A stretch of DNA of 64,000 bases from Histidinibacterium aquaticum (GTDB lineage Bacteria; Pseudomonadota; Alphaproteobacteria; Rhodobacterales; Rhodobacteraceae): contig NZ_VYQE01000002.1 of the NCBI RefSeq assembly GCF_008710275.1, forward strand, positions 186,001-250,000, read 5' to 3'. Below are positions 16,936 to 27,693 of the stretch, piece after piece. Under the pieces are notes generated by a model that had not been told where the DNA came from, searched no databases, and saw only the letters and a list, made by a program, of their open reading frames with translations. Position numbers and translations under genes: made by a program. How positions within the stretch are numbered: position 1 is the stretch's first letter; the number at the start of each line of letters is the position of its first letter.

Positions 16936-17469
16936 ATGTTCGATACGTCCAACGACCAGCCGACGATCCAGGCCGAGCGCTTCGTCCTGCGGCCGCTGCG
17001 CCGCTCCGACGCCGGGCTCATCGGGCTATACGCCGCCGACAAGCGAATGGCGGAGATGACCCGCCAGATTCCGCATCCCCTGCCGCCGGGCGCCGTGGAG
17101 GCGACCATCGAGAACGCCCTCGATCCCGAGCGGAAGGAGGACGTCTGGGCGATCGACGGGCAGGCCACCGGCCTGGCCGAGGTCGTGGGACTCGTGCATC
17201 TCGCGCGGCTCGACCGGCAGCAGTCCGAGATCTCCTACTGGATCGCGCCGCAGCTCTGGAACGCGGGCCTCGCGACCGAGGCCGTCCGTGCGCTCCTCGC
17301 CGCGAACCCGCACGGCAGCCGCGAGTGCTTTGCCGAGGTCTTCCAGGACAATCTGCGCTCGGCCCGCGTCCTGACCAACTGCGGCTTCAGCTACCTCGGC
17401 GACGCCGAGGCCTGGTCCGTGTCGCGCGGCGCGATGGTCCCCACCTGGACCTACATGGCCAAGATGTGA
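16936..17469 (+). CDS. GNAT-family N-acetyltransferase
   Basis: The 177-residue protein follows the RimJ/RimL-like pattern: TIQAERFVLRPLRRSDAGLI at the N terminus, EISYWIAPQLWNAGLATEAVRALL for the acetyl-CoA-binding region, and DNLRSARVLTNCGFSYLG at the end. It should transfer an acetyl group from acetyl-CoA to an amine, perhaps a protein N terminus. The ATG at 16936 follows a GAGGAGGG ribosome site. Its stop overlaps the start of the next acetyltransferase gene, so the two are coupled. Confidence 0.85.
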   Translation: MFDTSNDQPTIQAERFVLRPLRRSDAGLIGLYAADKRMAEMTRQIPHPLPPGAVEATIENALDPERKEDVWAIDGQATGLAEVVGLVHLARLDRQQSEISYWIAPQLWNAGLATEAVRALLAANPHGSRECFAEVFQDNLRSARVLTNCGFSYLGDAEAWSVSRGAMVPTWTYMAKM

Positions 17470-17984
17470 CCCTGCAGACCGACCGGCTCGTCCTGCGCCC
17501 GCTCGAGCCGGGCTATGCCGGACCCATCACCGATGCCCTGCAGGACTGGGAGACGGTGCGGTGGCTCTCGGCCGTGCCCTGGCCCTATGCGCTCGAGGAT
17601 GCCCGCTGGTTCATCGAGGAGTGCGCGGCCGGCCGGATCGACTCGCTCGCGGTGACGCACGAGGGGCAGCTCATCGGCGTCATGGGCGGCGGCGACGAGT
17701 TCGGCTACTGGTTCGCCCGCTCCGCCTGGGGGCAGGGCTTCGCCACCGAGGCCGCGCGGGCCTACCTCGACAGTCACTTCGCCGATCCCGCGGCCGGTCC
17801 GGTGCTCTCGGGCCACTACCTGGACAACGCCCGCTCGCGCCGCGTGCTGGACAAGCTCGGCTTCCGCGAGACGGGGCCGCGGCCTCTCCATTCCCGGGCC
17901 CTTGGCCGGGAGTTCGAGAGCATGCGGATGCGCCTCGACCGGTCTGACTGGGAGGCCTCCGTTGCGTCGCGCCCGCAGGGTTAA
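17466..17984 (+). CDS. GNAT-family N-acetyltransferase
   Basis: This 172-residue protein starts at a GTG that overlaps the previous stop (GTGA at 17466-17469). The start of the protein, TLQTDRLVLRPLEPGYAGPI, closely parallels the previous gene, and it carries FGYWFARSAWGQGFATEAARAYL and LDNARSRRVLDKLGFRETGP, the GNAT acetyl-CoA and C-terminal motifs. The two look like an old tandem duplication. Substrate unknown. It lies upstream of obgE. Confidence 0.85.
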   Translation: MTLQTDRLVLRPLEPGYAGPITDALQDWETVRWLSAVPWPYALEDARWFIEECAAGRIDSLAVTHEGQLIGVMGGGDEFGYWFARSAWGQGFATEAARAYLDSHFADPAAGPVLSGHYLDNARSRRVLDKLGFRETGPRPLHSRALGREFESMRMRLDRSDWEASVASRPQG

Positions 17985-20416
<2,432 letters not shown>

Positions 20417-20472
20417 CCGCGCCGCGACCCGCCGGATGCCTCTGAAAACCGCCGCAGAAGGCCTTGATCCGA

Positions 20473-21723
20473 ATGAAGGATTTCTCAGACATCCCCGCCC
20501 TGATGGCCGAGATCGGACGGAAGGCGAAAGCCGCCGCGGCCGAACTGGCCTATGCCTCGCCCGAGGCGAAGGCCAGCGCCCTGCGGTCCGCCGCGACGGC
20601 GCTGCGCGCGCGTGCCGGCGATATTCTCGAGGCCAACGCCCGGGACATGGAGGCAGCGCGCGAGAAGGACCTGAGCCCCGCCATGCTCGACCGGCTCTCG
20701 CTGGACGAGGGACGGATCGAGGGGATCGCCCGGGGGCTGGAGGCCGTCGCGGACCAGGACGATCCGGTCGGCGCGACCATCGCCGAGTGGGACCAACCCA
20801 GCGGCCTGCACATCAAGCGCGTCCGAACGCCCCTCGGCGTCGTCGGCGTGATCTACGAGAGCCGCCCGAACGTGACCGCCGACGCGGGCGCGCTCTGCCT
20901 CAAGGCGGGCAATGCCGTGATCCTGCGCGGCGGGTCGGAGAGCTTTCACACCTCGGGCGCGATCCACGACTGTCTCATCGCCGGCCTGCGCGAGGCAAAC
21001 CTGCCGGATGACGCCATCCAGCGCATCCCGACCCGCGACAGGGCGGCGGTGCGCGAGCTGCTGACCATGACCGACACCGTCGACGTCATCGTGCCCCGGG
21101 GCGGCAAGGGGCTTGTCGGGCTGGTGCAGCGCGAGGCGCGCGTGCCTGTCTTCGCCCACTTGGAGGGGATCGTTCACATCTACCTGGACAAGGCCGCCGA
21201 CCCCGAGAAGGCCAAGCGCGTCGTGCTCAACGCGAAGACACGCCGCACCGGCATCTGCGGCGCGGCCGAATGCCTGCTGGTGCACCGGGACGCTGTAAAG
21301 CTCGGGCAGGAGATCGTCGATCTGCTGAAGGCCGAAGGCGTCGAGGTGCACGCCGAGGGACTCGAGGGGTCGGTCCCCGCCACGGAGGCGGACTGGGGCA
21401 TGGAATTCCTCGACATGAAGATCGCGGCGAAGGTGGTGGACGACATCGACGCGGCTATCGCCCACATCCGCCGCTACGGCTCCGACCACACCGACTGCAT
21501 CCTGACCGAGGACGATGCCGCCGCCGACCGCTTCTTCCAGCGGCTCGACAGCGCGATCCTCATGCGCAACGCTTCGACCCAGTTCGCGGACGGGGGCGAG
21601 TTCGGCATGGGCGCGGAAATCGGTATCGCCACCGGCAAGATGCATGCCCGTGGACCGGTCGGCGCGGAGCAGCTGACGAGCTTCAAGTACATCGTGACGG
21701 GCGACGGCACGGTCAGAAGCTGA
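20473..21723 (+). CDS. proA: Glutamate-5-semialdehyde dehydrogenase (gamma-glutamyl phosphate reductase)
   Basis: This 416-residue NADPH-dependent enzyme reduces gamma-glutamyl phosphate to glutamate semialdehyde, the second step to proline. The catalytic cysteine lies in [19 protein letters not shown], and [28 protein letters not shown] is the family signature near residue 110. I chose ATG 20473; a TTG at 20464 would add three residues. The last 11 bases overlap, tail to tail, the end of chpT on the other strand. Confidence 0.96.
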   Translation: MKDFSDIPALMAEIGRKAKAAAAELAYASPEAKASALRSAATALRARAGDILEANARDMEAAREKDLSPAMLDRLSLDEGRIEGIARGLEAVADQDDPVGATIAEWDQPSGLHIKRVRTPLGVVGVIYESRPNVTADAGALCLKAGNAVILRGGSESFHTSGAIHDCLIAGLREANLPDDAIQRIPTRDRAAVRELLTMTDTVDVIVPRGGKGLVGLVQREARVPVFAHLEGIVHIYLDKAADPEKAKRVVLNAKTRRTGICGAAECLLVHRDAVKLGQEIVDLLKAEGVEVHAEGLEGSVPATEADWGMEFLDMKIAAKVVDDIDAAIAHIRRYGSDHTDCILTEDDAAADRFFQRLDSAILMRNASTQFADGGEFGMGAEIGIATGKMHARGPVGAEQLTSFKYIVTGDGTVRS

Positions 21724-22297
21724 TCGCGATCGCCCTCTCGCTTACCTGCACGCGGGCGTCCGAGCCGATATCCTCGAGCGCCTGCGGCAGCAGGGCGAAC
21801 TGGACCGTGGCCGGCGTGACCACCGCCGGTGTCCCCTCCAGCATCTCCCAGGGTTCGGGCGCGCTGTCGATGCGCGGGCCGCGCCCTTCGATCCACCACC
21901 GGTCGCCGTCGGGCACCACGCGGACCGTGCCCCCGGTGGGCAGGGCGGTCTCGCAGCAGAGCATGGCGAGGAGGGCGGCGCGGACCTCCGGTCGGGGCTG
22001 CCGACCCGTCACGCGCCAGTCGAAGCCGGTGCGCGCCTCGGCGGTCATCTCGTCGAGCAGCGCCGCCACCTCCCCTGAGGGCAGGGCCTGCTCCGCGGGT
22101 GCGTTGCCGAAAGCCAGGCGGAAGAACCGGATGCGGGCCTGGGCGTTGGCCACCGAACGGCTGACCAGGTCGACCTCGTCGCCAGGGTCCGTGGACAGGC
22201 TCATGAGTTCCAGGCCGTTGGAAATCGCCCCGATCGGACTGATAAGATCGTGGCAGATGCGGGAGGCCACCATCGCGGAGAGCTGCCGATCATCCAT
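21713..22297 (-). CDS. chpT: Histidine phosphotransferase ChpT-like
   Basis: The 194-residue protein has the ChpT pattern: [20 protein letters not shown] with the phosphorylated H16, followed by a degenerate ATPase-like domain. In alphaproteobacteria ChpT passes phosphate from the hybrid kinase CckA to CtrA and CpdR, controlling cell cycle, motility and gene-transfer-agent genes. It is divergent from a DUF3553 gene and its end overlaps proA by 11 bases. Length is normal for the family. Confidence 0.85.
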   Translation of the reverse strand: MDDRQLSAMVASRICHDLISPIGAISNGLELMSLSTDPGDEVDLVSRSVANAQARIRFFRLAFGNAPAEQALPSGEVAALLDEMTAEARTGFDWRVTGRQPRPEVRAALLAMLCCETALPTGGTVRVVPDGDRWWIEGRGPRIDSAPEPWEMLEGTPAVVTPATVQFALLPQALEDIGSDARVQVSERAIAISF

Positions 22298-22327
22298 GCC
22301 GAACCCACTACACCGGAGCGTCCCGCC

Positions 22328-22513
22328 ATGACCGACATGAACGCGTTTCTAACCCCGGGGACGCTCGTCCGCCATCCCGGCGCGCCGGAATGGGGCTTGG
22401 GCCAGGTCCAGTCCAATATCGACGGGCGGATCACCGTGAACTTCCAGGACGAGGGCAAGGTCGTCCTGGATGCGAACCGAGTGGAACTTGAACTGGTCGC
22501 CCCCGACACCTGA
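22328..22513 (+). CDS. Small DUF3553 protein
   Basis: The 61-residue protein contains LTPGTLVRHPGAPEWGLGQVQSNIDGRITVNFQDEGKVVLDANRVELEL, the DUF3553 pattern. The domain resembles the small beta-barrel found at the C terminus of some UvrD/PcrA-type helicases, which hints at protein or nucleic-acid binding. The start at 22328 is 31 bases from the divergent chpT start, so the two share a control region. Its role is unknown. Confidence 0.8.
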   Translation: MTDMNAFLTPGTLVRHPGAPEWGLGQVQSNIDGRITVNFQDEGKVVLDANRVELELVAPDT

Positions 22514-22534
22514 TTGTCGGACGCTAACACCAAA

Positions 22535-22558
22535 ATGGTTAACAAATCTATAACAGTG
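22535..22558 (+). promoter_or_regulatory. CtrA-box-like sequence upstream of olsB
   Basis: TTAA at 22539-22542, seven bases, then ATAAC at 22550-22554 matches the CtrA consensus TTAA-N7-TTAA with one mismatch. It lies about 90 bases ahead of olsB and close to chpT, a member of the CtrA phosphorelay. One mismatch in an AT-rich patch can arise by chance. Confidence 0.35.
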
Positions 22559-22641
22559 ACGTTGGCGCGGCTTCGGTTGCCATGAAGGGGGCCCCGCACT
22601 AGAAGACCGCGACCGATCCCCGATCCCGAGACGCTACCCGC

Positions 22642-23409
22642 ATGCCTGGACCCGAGCCCGAGTTCGAGCTCCGTATCGCCCGAAGCCGGGACGAGATCGA
22701 GGCGGCGCAACGCTTGCGCTACGAGGTCTTCGTCGAGGAGCTCGGCGGCACCGGCGCCGGTGTCGATCACGGTGCGCGGCTGGAGACCGACGATTTCGAC
22801 GGCGCGGCCCAGCACCTGCTGCTGCTCGACCGGTCGCGGGGCGGCCGTGTCGCGGGCGTCTACCGGCTCATGGACGAGAGCGGCGCCGACCGGATGGGCC
22901 GGTTCTACACCGAGGCCGAATACGACCTGACGCCGCTGCGCGCGGGAGGACGGCGGCTGCTGGAGCTTGGGCGCTCCTGCCTGCATCCGGACTACCGCGG
23001 CGGGACGGCGATGTTCCACCTCTGGACCGGGCTGGCCGAGCATGTGGCCCGGAGCGGGGCGGAGGTCCTCTTCGGCACCGCCTCCTTCCACGGCACCGAT
23101 ACCGAGGCGCTGCGCCAGCCCCTGTCCTTCCTGCACCACCACCACCTCGCGCCGCCGGACCTCCGCGTCACGGCGAAGCCGCCCGAGGCGGTGCCGCTCG
23201 ACTTGCTGCCGCGCGACCGGGTGGACCGTAGGGCGGCGCTGCTCGCCATCCCGGCGCTGATCAAGGCCTACCTCAGGCTCGGCGGCTTCGTGGGGCAGGG
23301 CGCCTGGGTCGACCGCGCGTTCAATACCGTGGACGTCTGCCTCGTCATGGATACCGCGCGGCTCAATGCCCGCACCAGCCGCATCTACAGCCGGGAGGCC
23401 ATCGGGTGA
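22642..23409 (+). CDS. olsB: Ornithine N-acyltransferase (lyso-ornithine lipid synthase)
   Basis: The 255-residue GNAT-fold enzyme transfers a 3-hydroxyacyl chain from acyl carrier protein to ornithine, the first step of ornithine-lipid synthesis. The signature includes AQRLRYEVFVEELGG, ELGRSCLHPDYRGG and LFGTASFHGTD. It overlaps olsA by four bases, the usual pairing in this group. Ornithine lipids are phosphate-free membrane lipids favoured when phosphate is scarce. Confidence 0.92.
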   Translation: MPGPEPEFELRIARSRDEIEAAQRLRYEVFVEELGGTGAGVDHGARLETDDFDGAAQHLLLLDRSRGGRVAGVYRLMDESGADRMGRFYTEAEYDLTPLRAGGRRLLELGRSCLHPDYRGGTAMFHLWTGLAEHVARSGAEVLFGTASFHGTDTEALRQPLSFLHHHHLAPPDLRVTAKPPEAVPLDLLPRDRVDRRAALLAIPALIKAYLRLGGFVGQGAWVDRAFNTVDVCLVMDTARLNARTSRIYSREAIG

Positions 23410-24272
23410 GCCAGGTCTGGCACGGTGAGAGCCCCCCGCCCGACCGCCGCGACACCAGCCGCGTGAGGGCCGTGCTGCGCGGCGGACCGATCGCGGCGAT
23501 GGTCTTCGGCGGGCTCGTGCTGCTGCTGGCAGTGCGGCTCGTGGAGCGCCCGCTCTACGGGCAGCGGCGACCGGTGACGCCGCGGATCACCTGCGCGGTC
23601 TGCCGGGGGGCGCTGCGGATGCTCGGCCTCGACTACCGCGTCGAGGGGCAGCCGATGGAAGGGCCGGGGGCCGTCGTCGCCAACCATGCCTCCTGGCTCG
23701 ACATCTTCGCGCTGAACGCCGGCCAGCGAATCTACTTCGTCTCCAAGGACGAGGTGCGTGGCTGGCCCGGCGTCGGCTGGCTGGCGCGGGCGACCGGCAC
23801 GATCTTCATCCGGCGCGACCGGCGGGCGGCGGGAGACCAGGTGCGCCTCTTCGAGACGCGGCTCTCGGCGGGGCACAAGCTGCTGTTCTTCCCGGAAGGC
23901 ACCTCGACCGACGGGCGGCGCGTGCTGCCCTTCAAGCCCACGCTCTTCGCCGCCTTCTTCGCCGAGCCCCTGCGCGAGACGCTCTGGGTCCAGCCGGTCA
24001 GCCTGGTCTACCGCGCGCCTGACGGGAGTGACGCCCGGTTCTACGGCTGGTGGGGCGGCATGGACTTCGCTCCGCACCTCATGGACACGCTCGGCGCGCG
24101 GCGGCAGGGCGGCGTGACCGTGGTCTTCCACGACCCGCTCAAGGTCTCGGACTTCGCCGACCGCAAGGCGCTGTCCCGCGCCTGCGAGGCGGCGGTCAGG
24201 GGAGAGGTGGAGGCCCGCCTGGACGGACCTCAGGCGCCCTCGTCCGAGACCGCGGGGACCGCCTTGAGGTAG
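23406..24272 (+). CDS. olsA: 1-acyl-sn-glycerol-3-phosphate acyltransferase OlsA
   Basis: The 288-residue membrane enzyme completes ornithine lipids by O-acylating lyso-ornithine lipid, and may also make phosphatidic acid. The HX4D catalytic motif is NHASWLD, and LLFFPEGTSTDGRRVLPFK is the second acyltransferase block. One N-terminal membrane helix is predicted (IAAMVFGGLVLLLAVRLV). The start is the GTG overlapping the olsB stop. Its last 43 bases overlap the end of a cytochrome gene on the opposite strand. Confidence 0.92.
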   Translation: MSQVWHGESPPPDRRDTSRVRAVLRGGPIAAMVFGGLVLLLAVRLVERPLYGQRRPVTPRITCAVCRGALRMLGLDYRVEGQPMEGPGAVVANHASWLDIFALNAGQRIYFVSKDEVRGWPGVGWLARATGTIFIRRDRRAAGDQVRLFETRLSAGHKLLFFPEGTSTDGRRVLPFKPTLFAAFFAEPLRETLWVQPVSLVYRAPDGSDARFYGWWGGMDFAPHLMDTLGARRQGGVTVVFHDPLKVSDFADRKALSRACEAAVRGEVEARLDGPQAPSSETAGTALR

Positions 24273-25132
24273 GCCGCCATCGCCGCTCGGTCGGCGTCGG
24301 AGAGCTGCGCGGTGTTGCGCACGACCTCGGCCATCTCGCCGCCCGCGCTGTCGAACTCGGGCGTGAAGCCCGACTGCAGGTAGGCCGCGATATCGGCCTC
24401 GGACCAGTCGAGCCCGCCGGGCGTGATGTTCGGGATCCGCCCGTCGCCCGAGGGGTTCTCCGCGCCGCCCAGCCAGCGCTCGGTGTCGAGCCCGCCGAGC
24501 GCCGTCCGCGGCGTGTGGCACTCGCCGCAGTGGCCGAGCCCCTCGACCAGCTCGCGCCCGCGCATCAGTTCCGCCGTGTCGGCCGTCTCCAGCACGTAGT
24601 CCGGCGAGGCGTAGAGGCGCTTCCAGGCGCCGACCGCGCGGCGCATGGAATAGGGAAAGTCGAGCTCGTGCGGCGCGCTCTCGGCGTCGGAGCCGGGCAG
24701 GGTGCGCATGTAGGCCACGAGGTTGGCGATGTCCTGCGCCGAGGCCTTGGCGTAGGAGGCATAGGGGAAGGCCGGGTAGTAGTGCGCGCCTTCGGGAGAG
24801 ACGCCCGCGCGCACGGCGTGGATCAGCTCGGCGTCCGACCACTCACCGACCCCCTGCGGGGAGGACGAGATGTTGGGCGAGACGAAGGTCCCGAACTCGG
24901 TCTCGAAGCGCTGGCCGCCGGCGAGCACCGGCGGCTCGCCCTCCTCGCGCTCGGCCTCCGGGGCGACGTGACAGGAGGCGCAGCCCGCGACCGCGAATGT
25001 CACGCGGCCCGCCTCGGGGTCGCCGTCCAAGACGGCATAGCTTTCTGGCACGGCGGGCGTTTCGGTCGCCCACCATGCAACGGCCCCCGCGATTGCCGCG
25101 AGGGCCACTGACAGTCGAAGTGCCTTCATCAC
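24230..25132 (-). CDS. Di-haem cytochrome c, membrane-anchored or periplasmic
   Basis: The 300-residue protein starts with a signal or anchor (MKALRLSVALAAIAGAVAWW) and has two CXXCH haem-binding sites, CASCH and CGECH, each in a class I cytochrome c domain (FVSPNISSSPQGVGEWSDAEL and NITPGGLDWSEADIAAYLQSG). It resembles the cytochrome subunits of dehydrogenases and of the alcohol-dehydrogenase type. It starts four bases inside the end of the cytochrome c' gene and is probably an electron carrier working with it. Confidence 0.88.
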   Translation of the reverse strand: MMKALRLSVALAAIAGAVAWWATETPAVPESYAVLDGDPEAGRVTFAVAGCASCHVAPEAEREEGEPPVLAGGQRFETEFGTFVSPNISSSPQGVGEWSDAELIHAVRAGVSPEGAHYYPAFPYASYAKASAQDIANLVAYMRTLPGSDAESAPHELDFPYSMRRAVGAWKRLYASPDYVLETADTAELMRGRELVEGLGHCGECHTPRTALGGLDTERWLGGAENPSGDGRIPNITPGGLDWSEADIAAYLQSGFTPEFDSAGGEMAEVVRNTAQLSDADRAAMAAYLKAVPAVSDEGA

Positions 25133-25596
25133 TCGTCTTCTTGACGGAAGTCCTCGTGGCAGCCGCCGCAGGCCTGGCCGACGCCCTGCAGCCCGGCGCC
25201 GAGCGCCTCCTGACCGTCACCGGCCACGCTCTCGAGATCCATGGCGGCCTCGACCAGCTGGTCGGCGTAGCCACGGAACTCTTCCATGTTCTCCCAGATC
25301 GCGGGGAGGGCGCGGGTCTCGTCCGTCGCCTCGACGCTGGAGCCCTCGGGCCAGTAGGCCTGCTGGCTGACCTGCGCGACGAGCGCGAGGTCGGCGGCGG
25401 CGGTCTGCGCCATCTCGGCGTCGTAGGGGATGTTGCCGCGGGCCATGCCTCCGACGATGCCGAGGTTGTGCGCGTAGAGGTTCATATGCGCCTGGCGCGC
25501 GCCGATGGCCGCCTCGGTGGCCTGGTCCTGGGCGGGAAGAGCGCCGGCAAAGAGCGCGGCTGCGGCGGCGAGAGCGAGGCTCCGGGTGAATTTCAT
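25129..25596 (-). CDS. Cytochrome c' (class II cytochrome c)
   Basis: The 155-residue periplasmic protein has a signal peptide (MKFTRSLALAAAAALFAGALPAQ) and a single haem site CGGCH close to the C terminus (VGQACGGCHEDFR), which is the arrangement of the four-helix-bundle class II cytochromes. Cytochromes c' bind nitric oxide and carbon monoxide and protect against nitrosative stress. It is co-transcribed with the di-haem cytochrome. Confidence 0.85.
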   Translation of the reverse strand: MKFTRSLALAAAAALFAGALPAQDQATEAAIGARQAHMNLYAHNLGIVGGMARGNIPYDAEMAQTAAADLALVAQVSQQAYWPEGSSVEATDETRALPAIWENMEEFRGYADQLVEAAMDLESVAGDGQEALGAGLQGVGQACGGCHEDFRQEDE

Positions 25597-25668
25597 TGTC
25601 GCAATGTCCCTGTTGGTATCGTTACGTCAGGTGCAGCCTAGCTGCGGCGCGGCGCCGGAAACCAGTCA

Positions 25669-25678
25669 CATAATTATG
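25669..25678. promoter_or_regulatory. Palindrome CATAATTATG upstream of cytochrome c'
   Basis: A perfect ten-base palindrome lies 73 bases ahead of the cytochrome c' start in an otherwise GC-rich gap. It could be part of a promoter -10 region or an operator. No known regulator motif fits well. Confidence 0.3.
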
Positions 25679-25698
25679 AAGACGCGATTATTCCGGCC

Positions 25699-25884
25699 TC
25701 ATGGCCGCAGCGTGCGCGGACTCGCCGGGTCGAGCGTCGCCCAGTCCGGCCAGCCGACCCAGCGCTCCACCGCGGCGAGCGCGCAGAGCCCCGCCACGAG
25801 CGAGAGGATCAGGACGACCTGACGCGTCGAGGGCGGGTTCTGGGCCCATCGCTTGGCCCGCCAGAGCCAGCGCATGTAATGCAT
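25699..25884 (-). CDS. Small single-helix membrane protein downstream of hpt
   Basis: The 61-residue protein starts [19 protein letters not shown] and has one predicted membrane helix (VVLILSLVAGLCALAAVERWVGW). Its start overlaps the stop of the phosphoribosyltransferase gene by three bases, which argues that it is a translated, coupled gene. A second start at 25875 would give MRWLWRAK. I recognise no family. Confidence 0.6.
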   Translation of the reverse strand: MHYMRWLWRAKRWAQNPPSTRQVVLILSLVAGLCALAAVERWVGWPDWATLDPASPRTLRP

Positions 25885-26459
25885 CAGGCCGCTCCGTCGG
25901 TCGCGGCGGCCTCGGCATTGGCCGGGAAGCGGACCTTGCCGATGTAGGGCAGGTTCCGGTCCCGCTGGGCGTAGTCGATGCCGTAGCCGACGACGAACTC
26001 GTCGGGAATCTCGAAGCCCACCCAGTCGGCGCGGAAGTCGACCTCGCGCCGGGAGGGCTTGTCGAGCAGAGCCACGGTCCGCAGCTTCCGCGGGTGGCGC
26101 GTGGCGAGATACTCGGTGACCCGGGCGAGCGTGTGCCCGGTGTCGACGATGTCCTCGACCACGAGGACGTCACGCCCGCCGATCTCGCCGCGCAGGTCCT
26201 TGAGGATGCGCACCTCGCGCGAGCTCTCCATGGAATTGCCGTAGGAGGAGGCCTCCAGGAAATCGACCTCCACCGGCAGGTTCGACAACTCCCGCGCGAT
26301 GTCGGCGATGAAGACGAAGGAGCCGCGCAGCAGCCCCACGATGACAAGCTGGTCGGTGCCGGCGAATTCCGCCTCGATGGCGCGGGCGAGCGACTCGACC
26401 CTCGCGGCGATGGATTTGGCCGAGATCATCTGGTCGATCACGTAGTCGGTGCGGTTCAT
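25884..26459 (-). CDS. hpt: Hypoxanthine phosphoribosyltransferase
   Basis: The 191-residue purine-salvage enzyme joins hypoxanthine or guanine to PRPP. The PRPP-binding loop is [18 protein letters not shown], and [21 protein letters not shown] and [11 protein letters not shown] are also typical. I chose ATG 26459 because the region upstream has no homologous character. It is divergent from the RatA-like gene. Confidence 0.93.
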   Translation of the reverse strand: MNRTDYVIDQMISAKSIAARVESLARAIEAEFAGTDQLVIVGLLRGSFVFIADIARELSNLPVEVDFLEASSYGNSMESSREVRILKDLRGEIGGRDVLVVEDIVDTGHTLARVTEYLATRHPRKLRTVALLDKPSRREVDFRADWVGFEIPDEFVVGYGIDYAQRDRNLPYIGKVRFPANAEAAATDGAA

Positions 26460-26595
26460 GGGGCTCCCCGGGTCTCTCTCGCCTGCGCAGCATAGCCACC
26501 CGCGCGGCGGTGTCACCCGGGCGATGCGGGCCTTCGCCTTGCCAATCGGGTCCACGGGCCGACATAAGAGGAAAGACCGAGACAGACGCGAGATC

Positions 26596-27039
26596 ATGCC
26601 CAGCCATTCCGAGACCAGAGTGCTGCCCTACACGCCGCAGCAGATGTACGACCTCGTCGCCGACGTCGAGAGCTACCCCGAATTCCTGCCCTGGACCGCC
26701 GCTGCCCGCGTCCGCTCCACCGAGGAGCAGGGCGAGAAGGTGGTGAAGATCGCGGACCTCGTGATCTCCTTCCGCGTCTTCCGCGAGAAGTTCGGATCGC
26801 GCGTCACGCTCTGGCCGGAGAAACGGGTCATCGACACCGAGTACATCGACGGGCCCTTCCGCTACATGGAGAGCCGTTGGCGCTTCGAGGAGGACCCGGG
26901 CGGCTGCCGGGTGAGCTTCGACGTGGATTTCGAGTTCAAGAACCGCCTGCTGCAGGGGGCGGCGGGCATGTTCTTCAACGAGGCGATGCAGCGGATCGTC
27001 CGCGCCTTCGAGCGCCGGGCCAACGCGCTCTACGGCTGA
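26596..27039 (+). CDS. RatA / COQ10-like START-domain protein
   Basis: The 147-residue protein begins [38 protein letters not shown], the signature of the coenzyme Q-binding COQ10/RatA group, and ends [21 protein letters not shown]. Family members bind ubiquinone and help its delivery to the respiratory chain; RatA in E. coli was described as acting on ribosome subunit joining. In an alphaproteobacterium the ubiquinone role is more likely. Length is normal. Confidence 0.88.
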   Translation: MPSHSETRVLPYTPQQMYDLVADVESYPEFLPWTAAARVRSTEEQGEKVVKIADLVISFRVFREKFGSRVTLWPEKRVIDTEYIDGPFRYMESRWRFEEDPGGCRVSFDVDFEFKNRLLQGAAGMFFNEAMQRIVRAFERRANALYG

Positions 27040-27083
27040 TCCGTGACCCCGCGGTGCGGCCCGTTCCGGGCCGCGCTCGGCAA

Positions 27084-27180
27084 GCCCGGCCCCGCCTCCG
27101 GCGGGCTCCGGGCGGTTTCGGGGCTCCGCCCCGTCCGCGGCTGCGCCGCGGACTCCCCGGGATATTTATCGCCCAGAAGA
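27084..27180 (+). repeat. GC-rich intergenic repeat, copy A
   Basis: It begins with GCCCGGCCCCGCC, GGCGGGCTCCGGGCGG and nested GC hairpins (for example TCCGCGG with CCGCGGA) and ends CCCCGGGATATTTATCGCCCAGAAGA. Four more copies of this tail occur in the window. It lies between convergent genes and encodes the last residues of the minus-strand gene at 27166. Confidence 0.65.
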
Positions 27181-27693
27181 GGGGAGGGGGCCGAGGAGCG
27201 TCTCGGCGACCTCTTCGATCGTGCGGAGCTTGTCGAAATGGGAGAGCGGCACGAGCCTGTGGTCGGGACGCTCGGCCTTGGTCCCTTCGGCGTCGCCCTT
27301 GGTATGGCGGGCGACCTTCATGCCAGTGATGTCCGGCAAGGGTACATCCGGCCCGTTGCCGAACCAGCGATAGTGGTCGATCTCCAGATCGTCGGTCACC
27401 ACTAGGCAGAGGACGCCGCCGGCCGGTCGAGCGGCGAGGCGGAGACCGACGGCGAAACTGCTCCGGCGTCCGTCGACATGCTTTGCTTTCAACTGAAGAT
27501 GTCGGGTCACGTCGCCGCGGCTGACGACAAGGTCGTAGCCGCCCGCGTCGAACTCGGACCGGAGAATCTCGACATCGTGGACCCCGCGCCGCCAGCAGAG
27601 GCGCAGGAGGTCTGCGATGAAGCCGTGTTCCAGGATGATCTCGCGAAGCACGGACTGGCGCGAATGAGCCTCGCGCAGGTCCTGTCCGGTCAC
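27166..27693 (-). CDS. Hypothetical protein with a PD-(D/E)XK-like motif
   Basis: This 175-residue protein is not one I recognise by name. Residues about 45-72 read [34 protein letters not shown], which has the D-x(n)-(E/Q)xK spacing of the PD-(D/E)XK nuclease fold (D at YDLVV, then QLK). No helix-turn-helix or methylase neighbour is visible. Its start overlaps the stop of pdhC by four bases, so it is coupled to the pyruvate dehydrogenase operon. Nuclease activity is inference; it could be a degenerate member of the fold. Confidence 0.55.
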   Translation of the reverse strand: MTGQDLREAHSRQSVLREIILEHGFIADLLRLCWRRGVHDVEILRSEFDAGGYDLVVSRGDVTRHLQLKAKHVDGRRSSFAVGLRLAARPAGGVLCLVVTDDLEIDHYRWFGNGPDVPLPDITGMKVARHTKGDAEGTKAERPDHRLVPLSHFDKLRTIEEVAETLLGPLPSSGR

